In this document: piece after piece, positions 1-7,962 of the stretch
Layout of the letters: every line of letters begins with the position of its first letter
Position numbering within the stretch: position 1 is the first letter of the stretch
Origin: DATNFP01 sp035606335
Lineage (GTDB): Bacteria > Bacteroidota > Bacteroidia > Chitinophagales > Chitinophagaceae
Direction of reading: 5' to 3'
Assembly (NCBI GenBank): GCA_035606335.1
Contig: DATNFP010000198.1
Span: 1 to 14,044 of the forward strand
Length of the DNA stretch: 14,044 bases
Made by a program: the position numbers and the translations under genes
The notes under the pieces: generated by a model
The model's database searches: none
What the model saw: only the letters and a program-made list of their open reading frames with translations
Told to the model about the DNA's origin: nothing

Positions 1-2331
1 TTTCTTCATTCTACCCGTGCGTTTGCGCGTTTCAGAGACCAGGATAAAAGGGTAAAGCTGCTGAGCAAGTTGAAGCAATCGGCTGATAGCACATTGGATG
101 AAATAAGTGTGGATAGCTTGTTGGGGAAAGTAGAGAACGTACATACTACGCTCAACAAGATCAACAGCATTACCGATCATGGGTATGACACCCGCGACAT
201 AGAAGATGACCTGCCTGATGTTGACTCTAATATCAAAATCATTAGCGATAATATAACGCTTTATTACCAGGTATTAGACGTTAAGAATCTTCAGATGTTC
301 CAGGTGTTATTAGACAATATCGAAGACCAGCTTGGCGACTGGCGCACTTCGTTATCATCTTACGATAAAGACCTGCAGAATATGGGTGAACAGATGAACC
401 GTTTTAAAAAAGATTCTTCTCTCAGAAGTATTTTTAAAGATTCGATTTTTATACAACTGTATTCGGATGAGCTAAATGATTTAAGATTAAAATGGCGGCA
501 AGCGACAAAGTCAACCGCTGCATCACTTGCCCGTATCAATCAGTTGCAGGCAGATGTTTCCAATCAATATTTCAAGGTAATAGATCTGCAGAACCAGATA
601 AAAGAATTACTTAGAAGGCTTAGCATAAAATCGATTGGGAAAGAATATGACTATTTGTGGGAAATAAAACCGCAAACAGCAGAGGAGAAGCAAATGAATG
701 AATCTGTAAGGAAATCGTACCGGGGACAACGAAAGATATTGAGATATTATTTCAGGCAAAACTGGGACGACCGGGCAATTATGATTATCCTGGGAATTAT
801 TTTTTTCGGATGGGTATTTAATAATTTCAGAAGGATAAAGAGGTATGATACTTCCAAATTACCCACTTTGAACTTCAGGTATATAAAGGCATTCCCCCTC
901 TTGTCTACATTGGTAGTGTTGTTTAGTATAACACCTTTTTTTGATATTCACCCTCCTTCAGCGTATGTCGAAATGATGCAATTCTTATTGGTTATTTCTT
1001 TGACGCTACTGCTTTGGCGTAACTGGCCGAAAAAATTATTTTTCTATTGGTTAATTATTGCCGTGTTGTATGTAGTGAGTTCGGTTACCAGCTTAATAAT
1101 TACACCTGGTATTGGTTTCAGAATTTGGTTATTGGCACTTGATGTTGTTTCTGTGGTTTTTGGCTTTTTCTTTTTAATTCGCCTGAAAAGAGAATTGTCG
1201 CTGCTGCCAAAGATGGTGGCCCCTATTACTGTGATTTACATCTTATTAAATATAGCTGCAGTGGTATGTAATATGTTCGGGCGATTAAGCCTGGCAAAGA
1301 TATTTAGCATTACTGCTATATACGGATTGACCCAAATTATTGGCTTAGCTATTTTTATACAAGTGGTAACAGAAGCATTCAGCTTGCAAACAGTTGTCAC
1401 AAAATTGAAAGGTGGCTTGGCAGCACGGCTTCATTTTGATGATATTCAAAAGGGGCTGACAAATCTATTAAGACTGGCTGCCATCTTTATATGGATCGTT
1501 GTCTTTAGCATAAGCCTTAACATCTATAACGAGTTGTATAAAGTAGCGGACTTTGCATTGACAAAGCCAAGGAAGATAGGTAATATATCGTTTGAGATTG
1601 GGAATGTGTTGTTGTTCTTTGTAATTATATATGTCTCAAATCTGTTGCAAAAAGGTATTGGTTCATTATATGAAACGACAGGGAATCATTTAGTTCCAGT
1701 AGTAGAAAAAAAGGGATCACGGTTAATGATGACGCGACTTATATTGTTGTTGATAGGATTTTTGCTTGCCGTTGCTGCGTCAGGGCTTCCAATAGATAAG
1801 ATAACCATTTTATTGGGCGCATTAGGCGTGGGTATAGGACTGGGTTTGCAAAGCATTGTTAACAATCTTGTTTCAGGAATTATTTTAATCTTCGAAAGAC
1901 CGTTTGAGATCGGTGACTTTATTGAGCTAGATAATAAAAAAGGCCGGGTTAGAAATATTGGTATCAGGTCGAGCAAGCTGATAACCGATGACGGCGCCGA
2001 AATAATTTTACCAAATGCAGATCTACTTTCAGGACGTGTTGTGAATTGGACATTAAGAGATGATAATGTACGCCTGGAATTTCAATTGAACATACAGAAT
2101 GGACCTGAGGCAGAGAATGTGCAACAGATAATAGCAGAAGCACTGAAGCAAAGTGAGTATGTACTAAAAGAAGTACCTCCGGAAATCGCAGTGCTCAATA
2201 TTACAGGGGCCACAATCAACCTGGATGTATTGGTTTGGGTAAACGATATACGAAAAACACTTGCTATAAAGAGCGAGTTGCTAATGCGCATCCATAAAGC
2301 TCTAGCCGAGCATAATATTAAAATAACCTGA
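1..2331 (+). CDS. Large MscS-family mechanosensitive channel, 5'-truncated by window edge
   Basis: This is an inner-membrane channel of the MscS superfamily, which in characterised members opens under membrane tension to release solutes during hypo-osmotic shock. The frame is open from base 1, so the true start lies outside the window; 776 codons are visible. Counting from the first visible residue, about 255 residues are hydrophilic and partly helical or coiled-coil and probably periplasmic. About eleven hydrophobic segments follow (from ~259). The last is the glycine-rich pore helix with LGALGVGIGLGLQ, leading into NNLVSG, FERPFEIGDFIEL and the cytoplasmic beta domain and C-terminal region (ILPNADLL, VVNWTLRD). 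The many membrane segments and long N-terminal region resemble MscK/MscM-type large channels rather than the small three-helix MscS. The conserved pore core makes the family secure; the physiological role is inferred. The thioesterase gene follows after 22 bp. Confidence 0.9.
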   Translation, partial: FLHSTRAFARFRDQDKRVKLLSKLKQSADSTLDEISVDSLLGKVENVHTTLNKINSITDHGYDTRDIEDDLPDVDSNIKIISDNITLYYQVLDVKNLQMFQVLLDNIEDQLGDWRTSLSSYDKDLQNMGEQMNRFKKDSSLRSIFKDSIFIQLYSDELNDLRLKWRQATKSTAASLARINQLQADVSNQYFKVIDLQNQIKELLRRLSIKSIGKEYDYLWEIKPQTAEEKQMNESVRKSYRGQRKILRYYFRQNWDDRAIMIILGIIFFGWVFNNFRRIKRYDTSKLPTLNFRYIKAFPLLSTLVVLFSITPFFDIHPPSAYVEMMQFLLVISLTLLLWRNWPKKLFFYWLIIAVLYVVSSVTSLIITPGIGFRIWLLALDVVSVVFGFFFLIRLKRELSLLPKMVAPITVIYILLNIAAVVCNMFGRLSLAKIFSITAIYGLTQIIGLAIFIQVVTEAFSLQTVVTKLKGGLAARLHFDDIQKGLTNLLRLAAIFIWIVVFSISLNIYNELYKVADFALTKPRKIGNISFEIGNVLLFFVIIYVSNLLQKGIGSLYETTGNHLVPVVEKKGSRLMMTRLILLLIGFLLAVAASGLPIDKITILLGALGVGIGLGLQSIVNNLVSGIILIFERPFEIGDFIELDNKKGRVRNIGIRSSKLITDDGAEIILPNADLLSGRVVNWTLRDDNVRLEFQLNIQNGPEAENVQQIIAEALKQSEYVLKEVPPEIAVLNITGATINLDVLVWVNDIRKTLAIKSELLMRIHKALAEHNIKIT

Positions 2332-2353
2332 TTCAAAATATCTAATTATAATA

Positions 2354-2908
2354 ATGGACACCTCAGATTTCCGCGCCGTTCAGTTTTCCAAAACAACGCT
2401 TACAGAACTTATGATACCTACTTACGCCAACTTTGGCGGAAAGATACACGGTGGCGTATTGCTTTCGCTAATGGATAGAGTGGCTTATGTATGCGCTGCC
2501 AAACACGCTGGTGCTTATTGTGTAACTGCCTCGATTGATAGCGTAGATTTTTTAGCACCGGTGGAAGTAGGGGAATTAGTATCATTAAAGGCATCCGTAA
2601 ATTATGTAGGACATTCTTCATTGGTTGTTGGTATCAGGGTTGTGTCTGAGAATGTAAAAACAAGAGTTGAAAAACATACCAATACAAGCTATTTTACAAT
2701 GGTTGCTATGGATGAAAATCACAGGCCTGTAAAAGTGCCCGGACTATTCCTGGAATCTGAAGATGACATACGTCGTTTTATAGAGACATTAAAGCGAAAT
2801 GAATTGAAAAAGGAGCAAAAGGAGAATATGCAAAAGATAAAAGCCAATGTAAATACTGAACAACATTTACATCTGCTGCAGGGAGAAAGGTGCATTGTAA
2901 AGAGTTAG
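2354..2908 (+). CDS. Acyl-CoA thioesterase, single hotdog domain
   Basis: This is a cytoplasmic thioesterase predicted to hydrolyse acyl-CoA to free acid and CoA. The hotdog signature lies at residues 25-43: ANFGGKIHGGVLLSLMD contains the Asn (N26) and Asp (D41) that match catalytic positions of YciA/ACOT-type enzymes. Further family features are VTASIDSVDFLAPVEVGE (58-74) and the strand with GHSSLVVGIRV (86-96). The hotdog core ends near residue 130. A lysine- and glutamate-rich, probably helical tail (about 145-165) makes the 184-residue protein longer than a minimal single-hotdog enzyme. The ATG at 2354 is preceded by an A/T-rich leader with no Shine-Dalgarno site. It lies 22 bp after the channel gene on the same strand, so the two may be co-transcribed. 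Chain-length preference cannot be read from sequence. Confidence 0.9.
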   Translation: MDTSDFRAVQFSKTTLTELMIPTYANFGGKIHGGVLLSLMDRVAYVCAAKHAGAYCVTASIDSVDFLAPVEVGELVSLKASVNYVGHSSLVVGIRVVSENVKTRVEKHTNTSYFTMVAMDENHRPVKVPGLFLESEDDIRRFIETLKRNELKKEQKENMQKIKANVNTEQHLHLLQGERCIVKS

Positions 2909-2913
2909 CAAAC

Positions 2914-3564
2914 CTAATCAGAAGTATCCCGACATTTAAAGAAAGATATATTGGTTTTTTTAGCGATCTCTGAAATGGTCGTTTTAAATATTGTCAGATC
3001 ATTGCTTGCGTTATCTGTGTTTGGAAAGATATATGCCTGATATTTTCCGTTTGCATAAATCACCTTCCAACAATACTCTGGAACGGCTACACTATCTGCT
3101 CCTATGTAGCCTGCAATTCCATAATAACCTATAAATACTTCGACACTTCCAAATTCATTTGCTTCTTCACGCTCTTTGTTTTCCAATGCTTTCCAGATAC
3201 CACGATTTAAAGAAGGAGCTTGTGGAAATATATTTGAATAATAAAAACATTCTGTCATCCCTGTTGTTGAACAGTCATTATCTTCTGCGGGCATGCAATG
3301 TCCTTTATCATAACCGCTGGTTTTGTAATCTTTGTTAAGCTCTGTTTCTTTATGTAATTCGGGATCTGTAGTAAAGAAGTTTTTTCTTTTTAAATGCTCA
3401 TCACAATCCAGCATTTGTTTTGTTAGGGTATATTTCACCAAAAAAGGAATATGCTTTGATCTTATAAATGTGGATGAATAATAAGTATGATGAATTTGTA
3501 TGGTGTCTTGTGCGTGACAAAATGTTGGCACAAAAAGCCAAAGTAGCAACCTTAATTTTTTCAT
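2914..3564 (-). CDS. Secreted DNA/RNA non-specific endonuclease (beta-beta-alpha metal fold)
   Basis: This is a predicted exported nuclease that cuts DNA and RNA without sequence specificity, of the Serratia nuclease/NucA family. Residues 1-18 form a signal peptide (MKKLRLLL..., cleavage likely after CHA before QD). The active-site motif is at 85-93, YDKGHCMPA, with general-base His89. The family usually has DRGH; here the Arg is Lys. The metal-binding Asn is N120 in PQAPSLNRGIWKALE, and the W124/L126-E127 pattern after it is also typical. The mature protein has six cysteines (54, 90, 98, 106, 165, 211), suggesting disulfides outside the cytoplasm. At 216 residues it is close to the minimal size for the family. 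It lies 69 bp downstream of the Rieske oxidoreductase on the same strand and converges with the thioesterase, with stop codons only 5 bp apart. Its role is probably extracellular nucleic-acid scavenging or defence, which is inference. Confidence 0.88.
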   Translation of the reverse strand: MKKLRLLLWLFVPTFCHAQDTIQIHHTYYSSTFIRSKHIPFLVKYTLTKQMLDCDEHLKRKNFFTTDPELHKETELNKDYKTSGYDKGHCMPAEDNDCSTTGMTECFYYSNIFPQAPSLNRGIWKALENKEREEANEFGSVEVFIGYYGIAGYIGADSVAVPEYCWKVIYANGKYQAYIFPNTDNASNDLTIFKTTISEIAKKTNISFFKCRDTSD

Positions 3565-3633
3565 TAATTACTGGGATAATTTATTCTTTCAGCATCTTTC
3601 CTGTTGTAATAGTAGCATTTCTTGGTTAATTAT

Positions 3634-5163
3634 CTAATCCCCATCTATACCTTCCCACTGTATCTGGGTCAATCCATGAGTCGCAGGGCCGGAAAGGAAA
3701 TCGCCATTAGGAGCATATCGTCCCCCGTGGCAGGGGCAGTCCCAGCTTCTTTCTGCATTGTTCCAGGTAACAATACATTTTGCATGAGGACATATTGGGT
3801 CAAGCGCATGTATGCGGCCATTTTCATCTTTGTATAATGCTACTTTTTTGTTTTCCCATATAGCTACCTTAGCTTCACCGGGAGCCAGCTCTACCAGCTC
3901 GCTTATTTTTTCATAGCTGAAACGCTTGCCAATAAAATTGCTTACTACATCAGCATTTTCTTTTACAAAATTTGCAAAGCCCGATATTGGTTTTATCCTG
4001 CCAGGGCTGAATAGTTTTTCATAAGGGCTGTCTTTATTTACGATAAGTCCGCATAGAATTTTAGCTGCCAATGAACCTAATGTCATACCATTGCCACCAA
4101 ATCCTGTCGCTACATATACTTTATCGTGCCCTGGTAGTAGACCAATATATGGCAGTCCATCATCAGGTATATAATATTGAGATGACCATTTATAGTCTAT
4201 TGAAGCTATATCAAAATAGTTATGCAAATATGCCTCAAGTTCTGTAAAGGTGTATTCGGGATTTTCATTGTGACCCGTCTTATGATCGAAGCCACCAGCA
4301 ATCACATACTTTTTTCCACCTATTGTGTGCATGCGGAAATAGTGATAAGGATCTTTCATATCATAAGCCAGCCCATCAAAATAATTGCCATTTTTTAAAG
4401 TGAAAGCAGCAACATAGCTACGATAAGGAGCATTGTGAAGGTGTAGTATGTTTAAGCCCGGAGGGATGTGTGTTGCATAAACCACCTGGCCGGCTTTTAT
4501 TTCTCCCAGTGATGTATTTGCAGTAATATGTTGACCAAATTCCACATTATTTACCATGCATTCCTGTAGCAGAACACCGCCTTCTTTTTCAAAGGCTTGT
4601 GCTAATCCTACTAAATACTTTATGGGATGTATCTGGCCTTGAAATTCGAAACGTATCGCTTTTTTAAAGGTCATGGGAACAGGTATGGAATCAGAGCAAC
4701 TGGTTACAGCGCCTGCTCTTTGTGAGGCTGCTTTTATTTCATCAAGCTCATCAGCTTCTTTCTGTGTTTGGGCAAAAAGATAGCCACTTTTATATGCAAA
4801 CTCTGAGTTAATATTAAATACATCGGTTAGGTCTTCAATCAGGTCAATGCCTTCACGTGCTCCTTTGGCCACAAGCTTTGCATTTTCTAAACCGAAGTTT
4901 TTTTCAATCTCATTATAAGGGGTGTCGAGTACAGTATTTAAATGAGCCGTAGTGCCACCAGAAGTGCCGAAGCCAATGTTGTGCGCCTCAGCAAGTATAC
5001 ATTTTTTGCCTTCCATCTGCAGTACCAAAGCAGTAGTGAGACCTGTAATACCACCACCTACTACGAGCACATCATATACCTTATCTTTTTGCCAGTTATT
5101 TACCGCTTTATAGTTTTCTATGCTGTTTTGCCATAAGCTCTTTTTTTCACCGTCTCTTTTCAT
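3634..5163 (-). CDS. FAD-dependent oxidoreductase with C-terminal Rieske [2Fe-2S] domain (YhfW-like)
   Basis: This is a two-domain redox protein. Residues ~30-400 are a DAO-type FAD oxidoreductase: the dinucleotide-binding VLVVGGGITG is at 32-41, ribose-binding acid E59 follows, and the C-terminal flavin contact GFGGNGMTLG is at 354-363. Residues ~420-505 are a Rieske domain with cluster ligands C458, H460, C476 and H479. It also has C463 and C478, the extra pair that forms a disulfide in cytochrome bc1-type Rieske proteins. The same domain order and near-identical length are known in Bacillus subtilis YhfW. No signal peptide or membrane segment is visible, so it should be cytoplasmic. The substrate is unknown; family members act on amines or amino acids, and electrons could pass from FAD to the cluster. 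The gene begins 35 bp past a terminator-like hairpin that ends the pdxA unit and may be co-transcribed with the nuclease gene that follows. Confidence 0.9.
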   Translation of the reverse strand: MKRDGEKKSLWQNSIENYKAVNNWQKDKVYDVLVVGGGITGLTTALVLQMEGKKCILAEAHNIGFGTSGGTTAHLNTVLDTPYNEIEKNFGLENAKLVAKGAREGIDLIEDLTDVFNINSEFAYKSGYLFAQTQKEADELDEIKAASQRAGAVTSCSDSIPVPMTFKKAIRFEFQGQIHPIKYLVGLAQAFEKEGGVLLQECMVNNVEFGQHITANTSLGEIKAGQVVYATHIPPGLNILHLHNAPYRSYVAAFTLKNGNYFDGLAYDMKDPYHYFRMHTIGGKKYVIAGGFDHKTGHNENPEYTFTELEAYLHNYFDIASIDYKWSSQYYIPDDGLPYIGLLPGHDKVYVATGFGGNGMTLGSLAAKILCGLIVNKDSPYEKLFSPGRIKPISGFANFVKENADVVSNFIGKRFSYEKISELVELAPGEAKVAIWENKKVALYKDENGRIHALDPICPHAKCIVTWNNAERSWDCPCHGGRYAPNGDFLSGPATHGLTQIQWEGIDGD

Positions 5164-5198
5164 AATCTGTCGGGAATATATTTTTAGTTATTAAATAA

Positions 5199-5225
5199 AA
5201 ACCTCGCCATTGAGTGGCGAGGTTT
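5199..5225 (-). terminator. Intrinsic terminator after pdxA
   Basis: A perfect 11-bp stem (5199-5209 paired with 5215-5225, AAACCTCGCCA against TGGCGAGGTTT) encloses a 5-base loop. Read on the minus strand, the stem ends in TTT and continues TTATTT, giving the U-rich tail of a rho-independent terminator. It lies 45 bp after the pdxA stop and 35 bp before the oxidoreductase start, so it should end the aminopeptidase-pdxA transcript. On the plus strand the trailing sequence is less T-rich. Confidence 0.8.
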
Positions 5226-5270
5226 GCATTTTTATCCCGATCAGATTATTAATATTATGTTTTTAACACT

Positions 5271-6359
5271 TTATTCAACTTCTATTTTTTCTTCACTTCC
5301 CTCTTTTTCTTTTTCTATTTTACCCCTGCGTAGTGGGTTGGTAGTATAGGTTGCATAATTATTCCTTTGCTTATATAAATCTATACATTGATATACCGCC
5401 TCACGAAAAGAGGTAGGATCTGCGATATTTTTTCCTGCAATATCAAATGCTGTTCCGTGGTCGGGAGATGTACGGATAATTGGAAGTCCGGCAGTATAAT
5501 TTACACCTTCTCCGTTTGCAAGCGTTTTAAATGGAACTAATCCCTGGTCGTGATACATTGCAAGCACTGCATCGAATTGCTGATAGCTGTGATGCGCAAA
5601 AAATGCATCTGCGCTATACGGACCATAAACAAGCTGGTTGTGTTGTTGAAAGCTGTCTATAACCGGTTTGATAATTGTTTGCTCTTCAGTGCCTATCTGT
5701 CCTTCATCGCCTGCGTGCGGGTTCAATCCAAGTATAGCAATTTTTGGTTTGTCAATACCGAAATCCCTGATAAGACTTTCTCTTAGAACATTGATTTTTG
5801 ATTGCAATAATTCCTTAGTAATTAAACCTGCAACTTTTGAAATGGGAACATGTTCCGTAGCTAAAGCGACCCGCAGATTATTATAATAGAGGAGCATTAC
5901 AACATCCTTAGCTCCAAATTTATCTTTTAAAAATGGGGTATGACCAGTATAAGGAAAATCAGCGAGGTGGGTATTCCCTTTGTGAATAGGCGCGGTAACA
6001 AGTGCATCAAGCTCCCCATCTTTAAGACATTGTGCGGCCACCATTAAGGAACGTATAGCATACTTTCCAGCAGGATCAGTTAAGGTTCCCGGTTGCAAAG
6101 GCACTTCTTCATCCCAACAGTTAAAAATGTTTACTTGTTTAGGGTTTAGCTTGGTTAAGTCCTTAGTACTGGTAAAATTGAATTGGTAATCTGTAACAAT
6201 ACGACGATAATAATTAATGACTTTGTTTGAAGCGAAGACCACTGGCACACAAATATCCAGCATACGGTTATCTGAAAACGTTTTGATGATAAGCTCCAGG
6301 CCTATGCCGTTCAAGTCACCTGTTGTAATGCCTATAATTGGTTTCTCATTATGTTGCAT
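5271..6359 (-). CDS. pdxA: 4-hydroxythreonine-4-phosphate dehydrogenase
   Basis: PdxA oxidises 4-phospho-hydroxy-L-threonine with NAD to an unstable ketone that PdxJ condenses with deoxyxylulose 5-phosphate. This is the DXP-dependent route to pyridoxal 5'-phosphate in the cytoplasm. Visible motifs are GITTGDLNGIG (10-20), substrate-binding H140-T141 in YTGHTPF, NPHAGDEGQIG (213-223), MYHDQGLVPFK (268-278) and TSPDHGTAFDIAGK (297-310). Metal-ligand histidines H170, H215 and H270 keep the spacing of E. coli H166, H211 and H266. The protein is 362 residues against about 330 in E. coli; the excess is mainly a C-terminal Glu/Lys-rich tail (from ~346). The gene starts 19 bp after the aminopeptidase stop, so the two are very likely one operon, ended by the hairpin at 5199-5225. 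Confidence 0.96.
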   Translation of the reverse strand: MQHNEKPIIGITTGDLNGIGLELIIKTFSDNRMLDICVPVVFASNKVINYYRRIVTDYQFNFTSTKDLTKLNPKQVNIFNCWDEEVPLQPGTLTDPAGKYAIRSLMVAAQCLKDGELDALVTAPIHKGNTHLADFPYTGHTPFLKDKFGAKDVVMLLYYNNLRVALATEHVPISKVAGLITKELLQSKINVLRESLIRDFGIDKPKIAILGLNPHAGDEGQIGTEEQTIIKPVIDSFQQHNQLVYGPYSADAFFAHHSYQQFDAVLAMYHDQGLVPFKTLANGEGVNYTAGLPIIRTSPDHGTAFDIAGKNIADPTSFREAVYQCIDLYKQRNNYATYTTNPLRRGKIEKEKEGSEEKIEVE

Positions 6360-6378
6360 GTACGAAGTTTAAAAAGGA

Positions 6379-7812
6379 TTAAGATTTACCATAATTAATT
6401 AAAAAATCAAGAAGCATACGCATACCATACGCTGTACCCCCTGCTGTAAAATAACCACGCTTTCCCATTGTAAAAGATACACCTGCAATGTCAAAATGCA
6501 TCCAGGGATAACTTGTAAAATATTCTAAGAATTTACCGGCAGTAATTGCGCCTCCCGACGGACCGCCTACATTTTTAATATCTGCTATTTCCGATTTTAT
6601 CAAATCGCCATATTCATCCCATAGCGGATATTCCACCAATCTTTCATATTGCCTGAATCCGCTATCACGGAATGCCTGCTTGTTACTATCATCAGCTGTA
6701 CCCATGCACACAATACCATGCTCGCCAACCGCAACAGATGCAGCACCGGTAAGGGTGGCAAAATCTATTACAAGTTCAGGATTATATCTTTTTGCCCAAT
6801 GCAGTGCGTCGGCAAGTATCAACCTTCCTTCTGCGTCTGTGTTCAGCACTTCTACCTTTGTACCACTATACATTGTAATCACATCGCCAGGTACATAGGC
6901 ATTTTCACCTGGGCGATTATCGGTAGCGGGTACCAATGCTATTATATGAAGAGGCAATTGCAATTTAGCTATTGCATATATGCTTCCGGTTACTAATGCG
7001 GCACCACTCATATCACTTTTCATTCTATCCATGGAATTTGTAGTAGGTTTTAATGACAAACCACCTGTATCATACACAACCCCTTTCCCTACTAATACAA
7101 TAGGCCTTTTGTTTATGGCTTTTGCAGGCTTATATTCCATAATAGTAAAAGTAGGAGGCTCCTGGCTTCCCAGGTTTACAGATAGTATACCACCCATTTT
7201 CTCTTTTTGTATTTGAGCTTTTTGAAGAGTGGTTACTTTAAATTTTGCCTCTTTTCCCATCGCTGCAATTTCTTTTGCCAACTGTACTGCGGTAAGGTAA
7301 TTAGGCGGTTCGTTTACAAGAGTGCGTACACGATAAATGCTATCAGTAATAATAGCAAGTTTTGCAACGTCTTTCGGGGATATGGATTGCTTTGTAAAAT
7401 TTATGAATCGCAGGCTATTAATTTGTTTCGCAGCATCAGTTCGATATTTTAAGAATTGATAATTTGCTAATGCTATTCCTTCGGCAACAGAATATGCGGC
7501 ATCTTGTATGCCTGATAGATTGGTAATAGTTATTTCGTCAAGTTTTTGCTTATTAAGTATAGCTTGTAGTTCTACACCAGTTTTGCGACATGCTTCAGTG
7601 GTTTGCCATTCTGTTTTCTTAGCTTTGAGGAAATACAAGAAAATAAAACGGCCATATTGATTAACGGAAATAAGAGACTGATCGCTATTTAATGCACTTT
7701 TGATATATGCCAGTTCGTTTGAATTAAATCCTTCAATTTGTCCTAATGAATCAATATCATCTAAAATATATAGTTGACTTTTCTTTGCCTTCTGAACTAT
7801 TTTAAATTCCAT
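6379..7812 (-). CDS. Leucyl aminopeptidase, peptidase family M17
   Basis: This is a cytoplasmic two-metal aminopeptidase that removes N-terminal residues from peptides, normally as a hexamer. The C-terminal catalytic domain (about 160-477) carries every key residue at the spacing of bovine lens LAP: metal ligands K243, D248, D267, D326 and E328, catalytic K255 and bicarbonate-site R330. They lie in VGKGVVYDTGGLSLKP (241-256), the MKSDMSGAA stretch and the M17 signature NTDAEGRLILADAL (324-337). The N-terminal ~150 residues are the divergent regulatory/oligomerisation domain usual in this family. The 477-residue length is normal. The ATG at 7812 lies 22 bp below a good TAACTTTG -7 box. It is the first gene of the unit with pdxA, 19 bp upstream of it. 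Confidence 0.95.
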   Translation of the reverse strand: MEFKIVQKAKKSQLYILDDIDSLGQIEGFNSNELAYIKSALNSDQSLISVNQYGRFIFLYFLKAKKTEWQTTEACRKTGVELQAILNKQKLDEITITNLSGIQDAAYSVAEGIALANYQFLKYRTDAAKQINSLRFINFTKQSISPKDVAKLAIITDSIYRVRTLVNEPPNYLTAVQLAKEIAAMGKEAKFKVTTLQKAQIQKEKMGGILSVNLGSQEPPTFTIMEYKPAKAINKRPIVLVGKGVVYDTGGLSLKPTTNSMDRMKSDMSGAALVTGSIYAIAKLQLPLHIIALVPATDNRPGENAYVPGDVITMYSGTKVEVLNTDAEGRLILADALHWAKRYNPELVIDFATLTGAASVAVGEHGIVCMGTADDSNKQAFRDSGFRQYERLVEYPLWDEYGDLIKSEIADIKNVGGPSGGAITAGKFLEYFTSYPWMHFDIAGVSFTMGKRGYFTAGGTAYGMRMLLDFLINYGKS

Positions 7813-7834
7813 TCTTTATTTTTTAAATAGGGTG

Positions 7835-7842
7835 CAAAGTTA
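7835..7842 (-). promoter_or_regulatory. Bacteroidota-type -7 promoter box for the aminopeptidase-pdxA unit
   Basis: On the minus strand this reads TAACTTTG, an exact match to the TAnnTTTG -7 consensus of the primary sigma factor in this phylum. It lies 22 bp upstream of the aminopeptidase ATG. Possible -33 TTG elements exist at 7857-7859 and 7868-7871, but their spacings (14 and 25) are not ideal, so the -33 assignment is open. Confidence 0.55.
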
Positions 7843-7925
7843 TATTGATAGTACGACAATATGGAGGCAAACTAATTCTCACTACCAGAAAATTAAATAA
7901 TATAGATGAAGCAGGATCATGAAAT

Positions 7926-7958
7926 TTTGGCTTTTAATAATTGAATTTCTCATTTTTG
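7926..7958 (+). promoter_or_regulatory. Bacteroidota-type promoter for rsmA
   Basis: TTTG at 7926-7929 and CATTTTTG at 7951-7958 resemble the -33 TTTG and -7 TAnnTTTG elements, with a 21-base spacer. The first base of the -7 box is off consensus. The -7 box ends only four bases before the rsmA ATG (7963), so transcription would begin at or next to the start codon, giving a leaderless or nearly leaderless message. The box positions are direct observation; promoter activity is inference. Confidence 0.5.
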
Positions 7959-7962
7959 CACG

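Noticed and set aside
70..72. TTG as the start of the MscS-family gene
   Set aside because: The frame continues open to base 1 with plausible protein sequence and no signal peptide or start context at 70, so the gene is better read as truncated by the window edge.
6649..6996. 115-codon open frame on the plus strand inside the aminopeptidase gene
   Set aside because: It is antisense to a complete M17 enzyme with all catalytic residues and has a low-complexity, Cys/His/Tyr-rich composition with no recognisable motif; it is a shadow frame.
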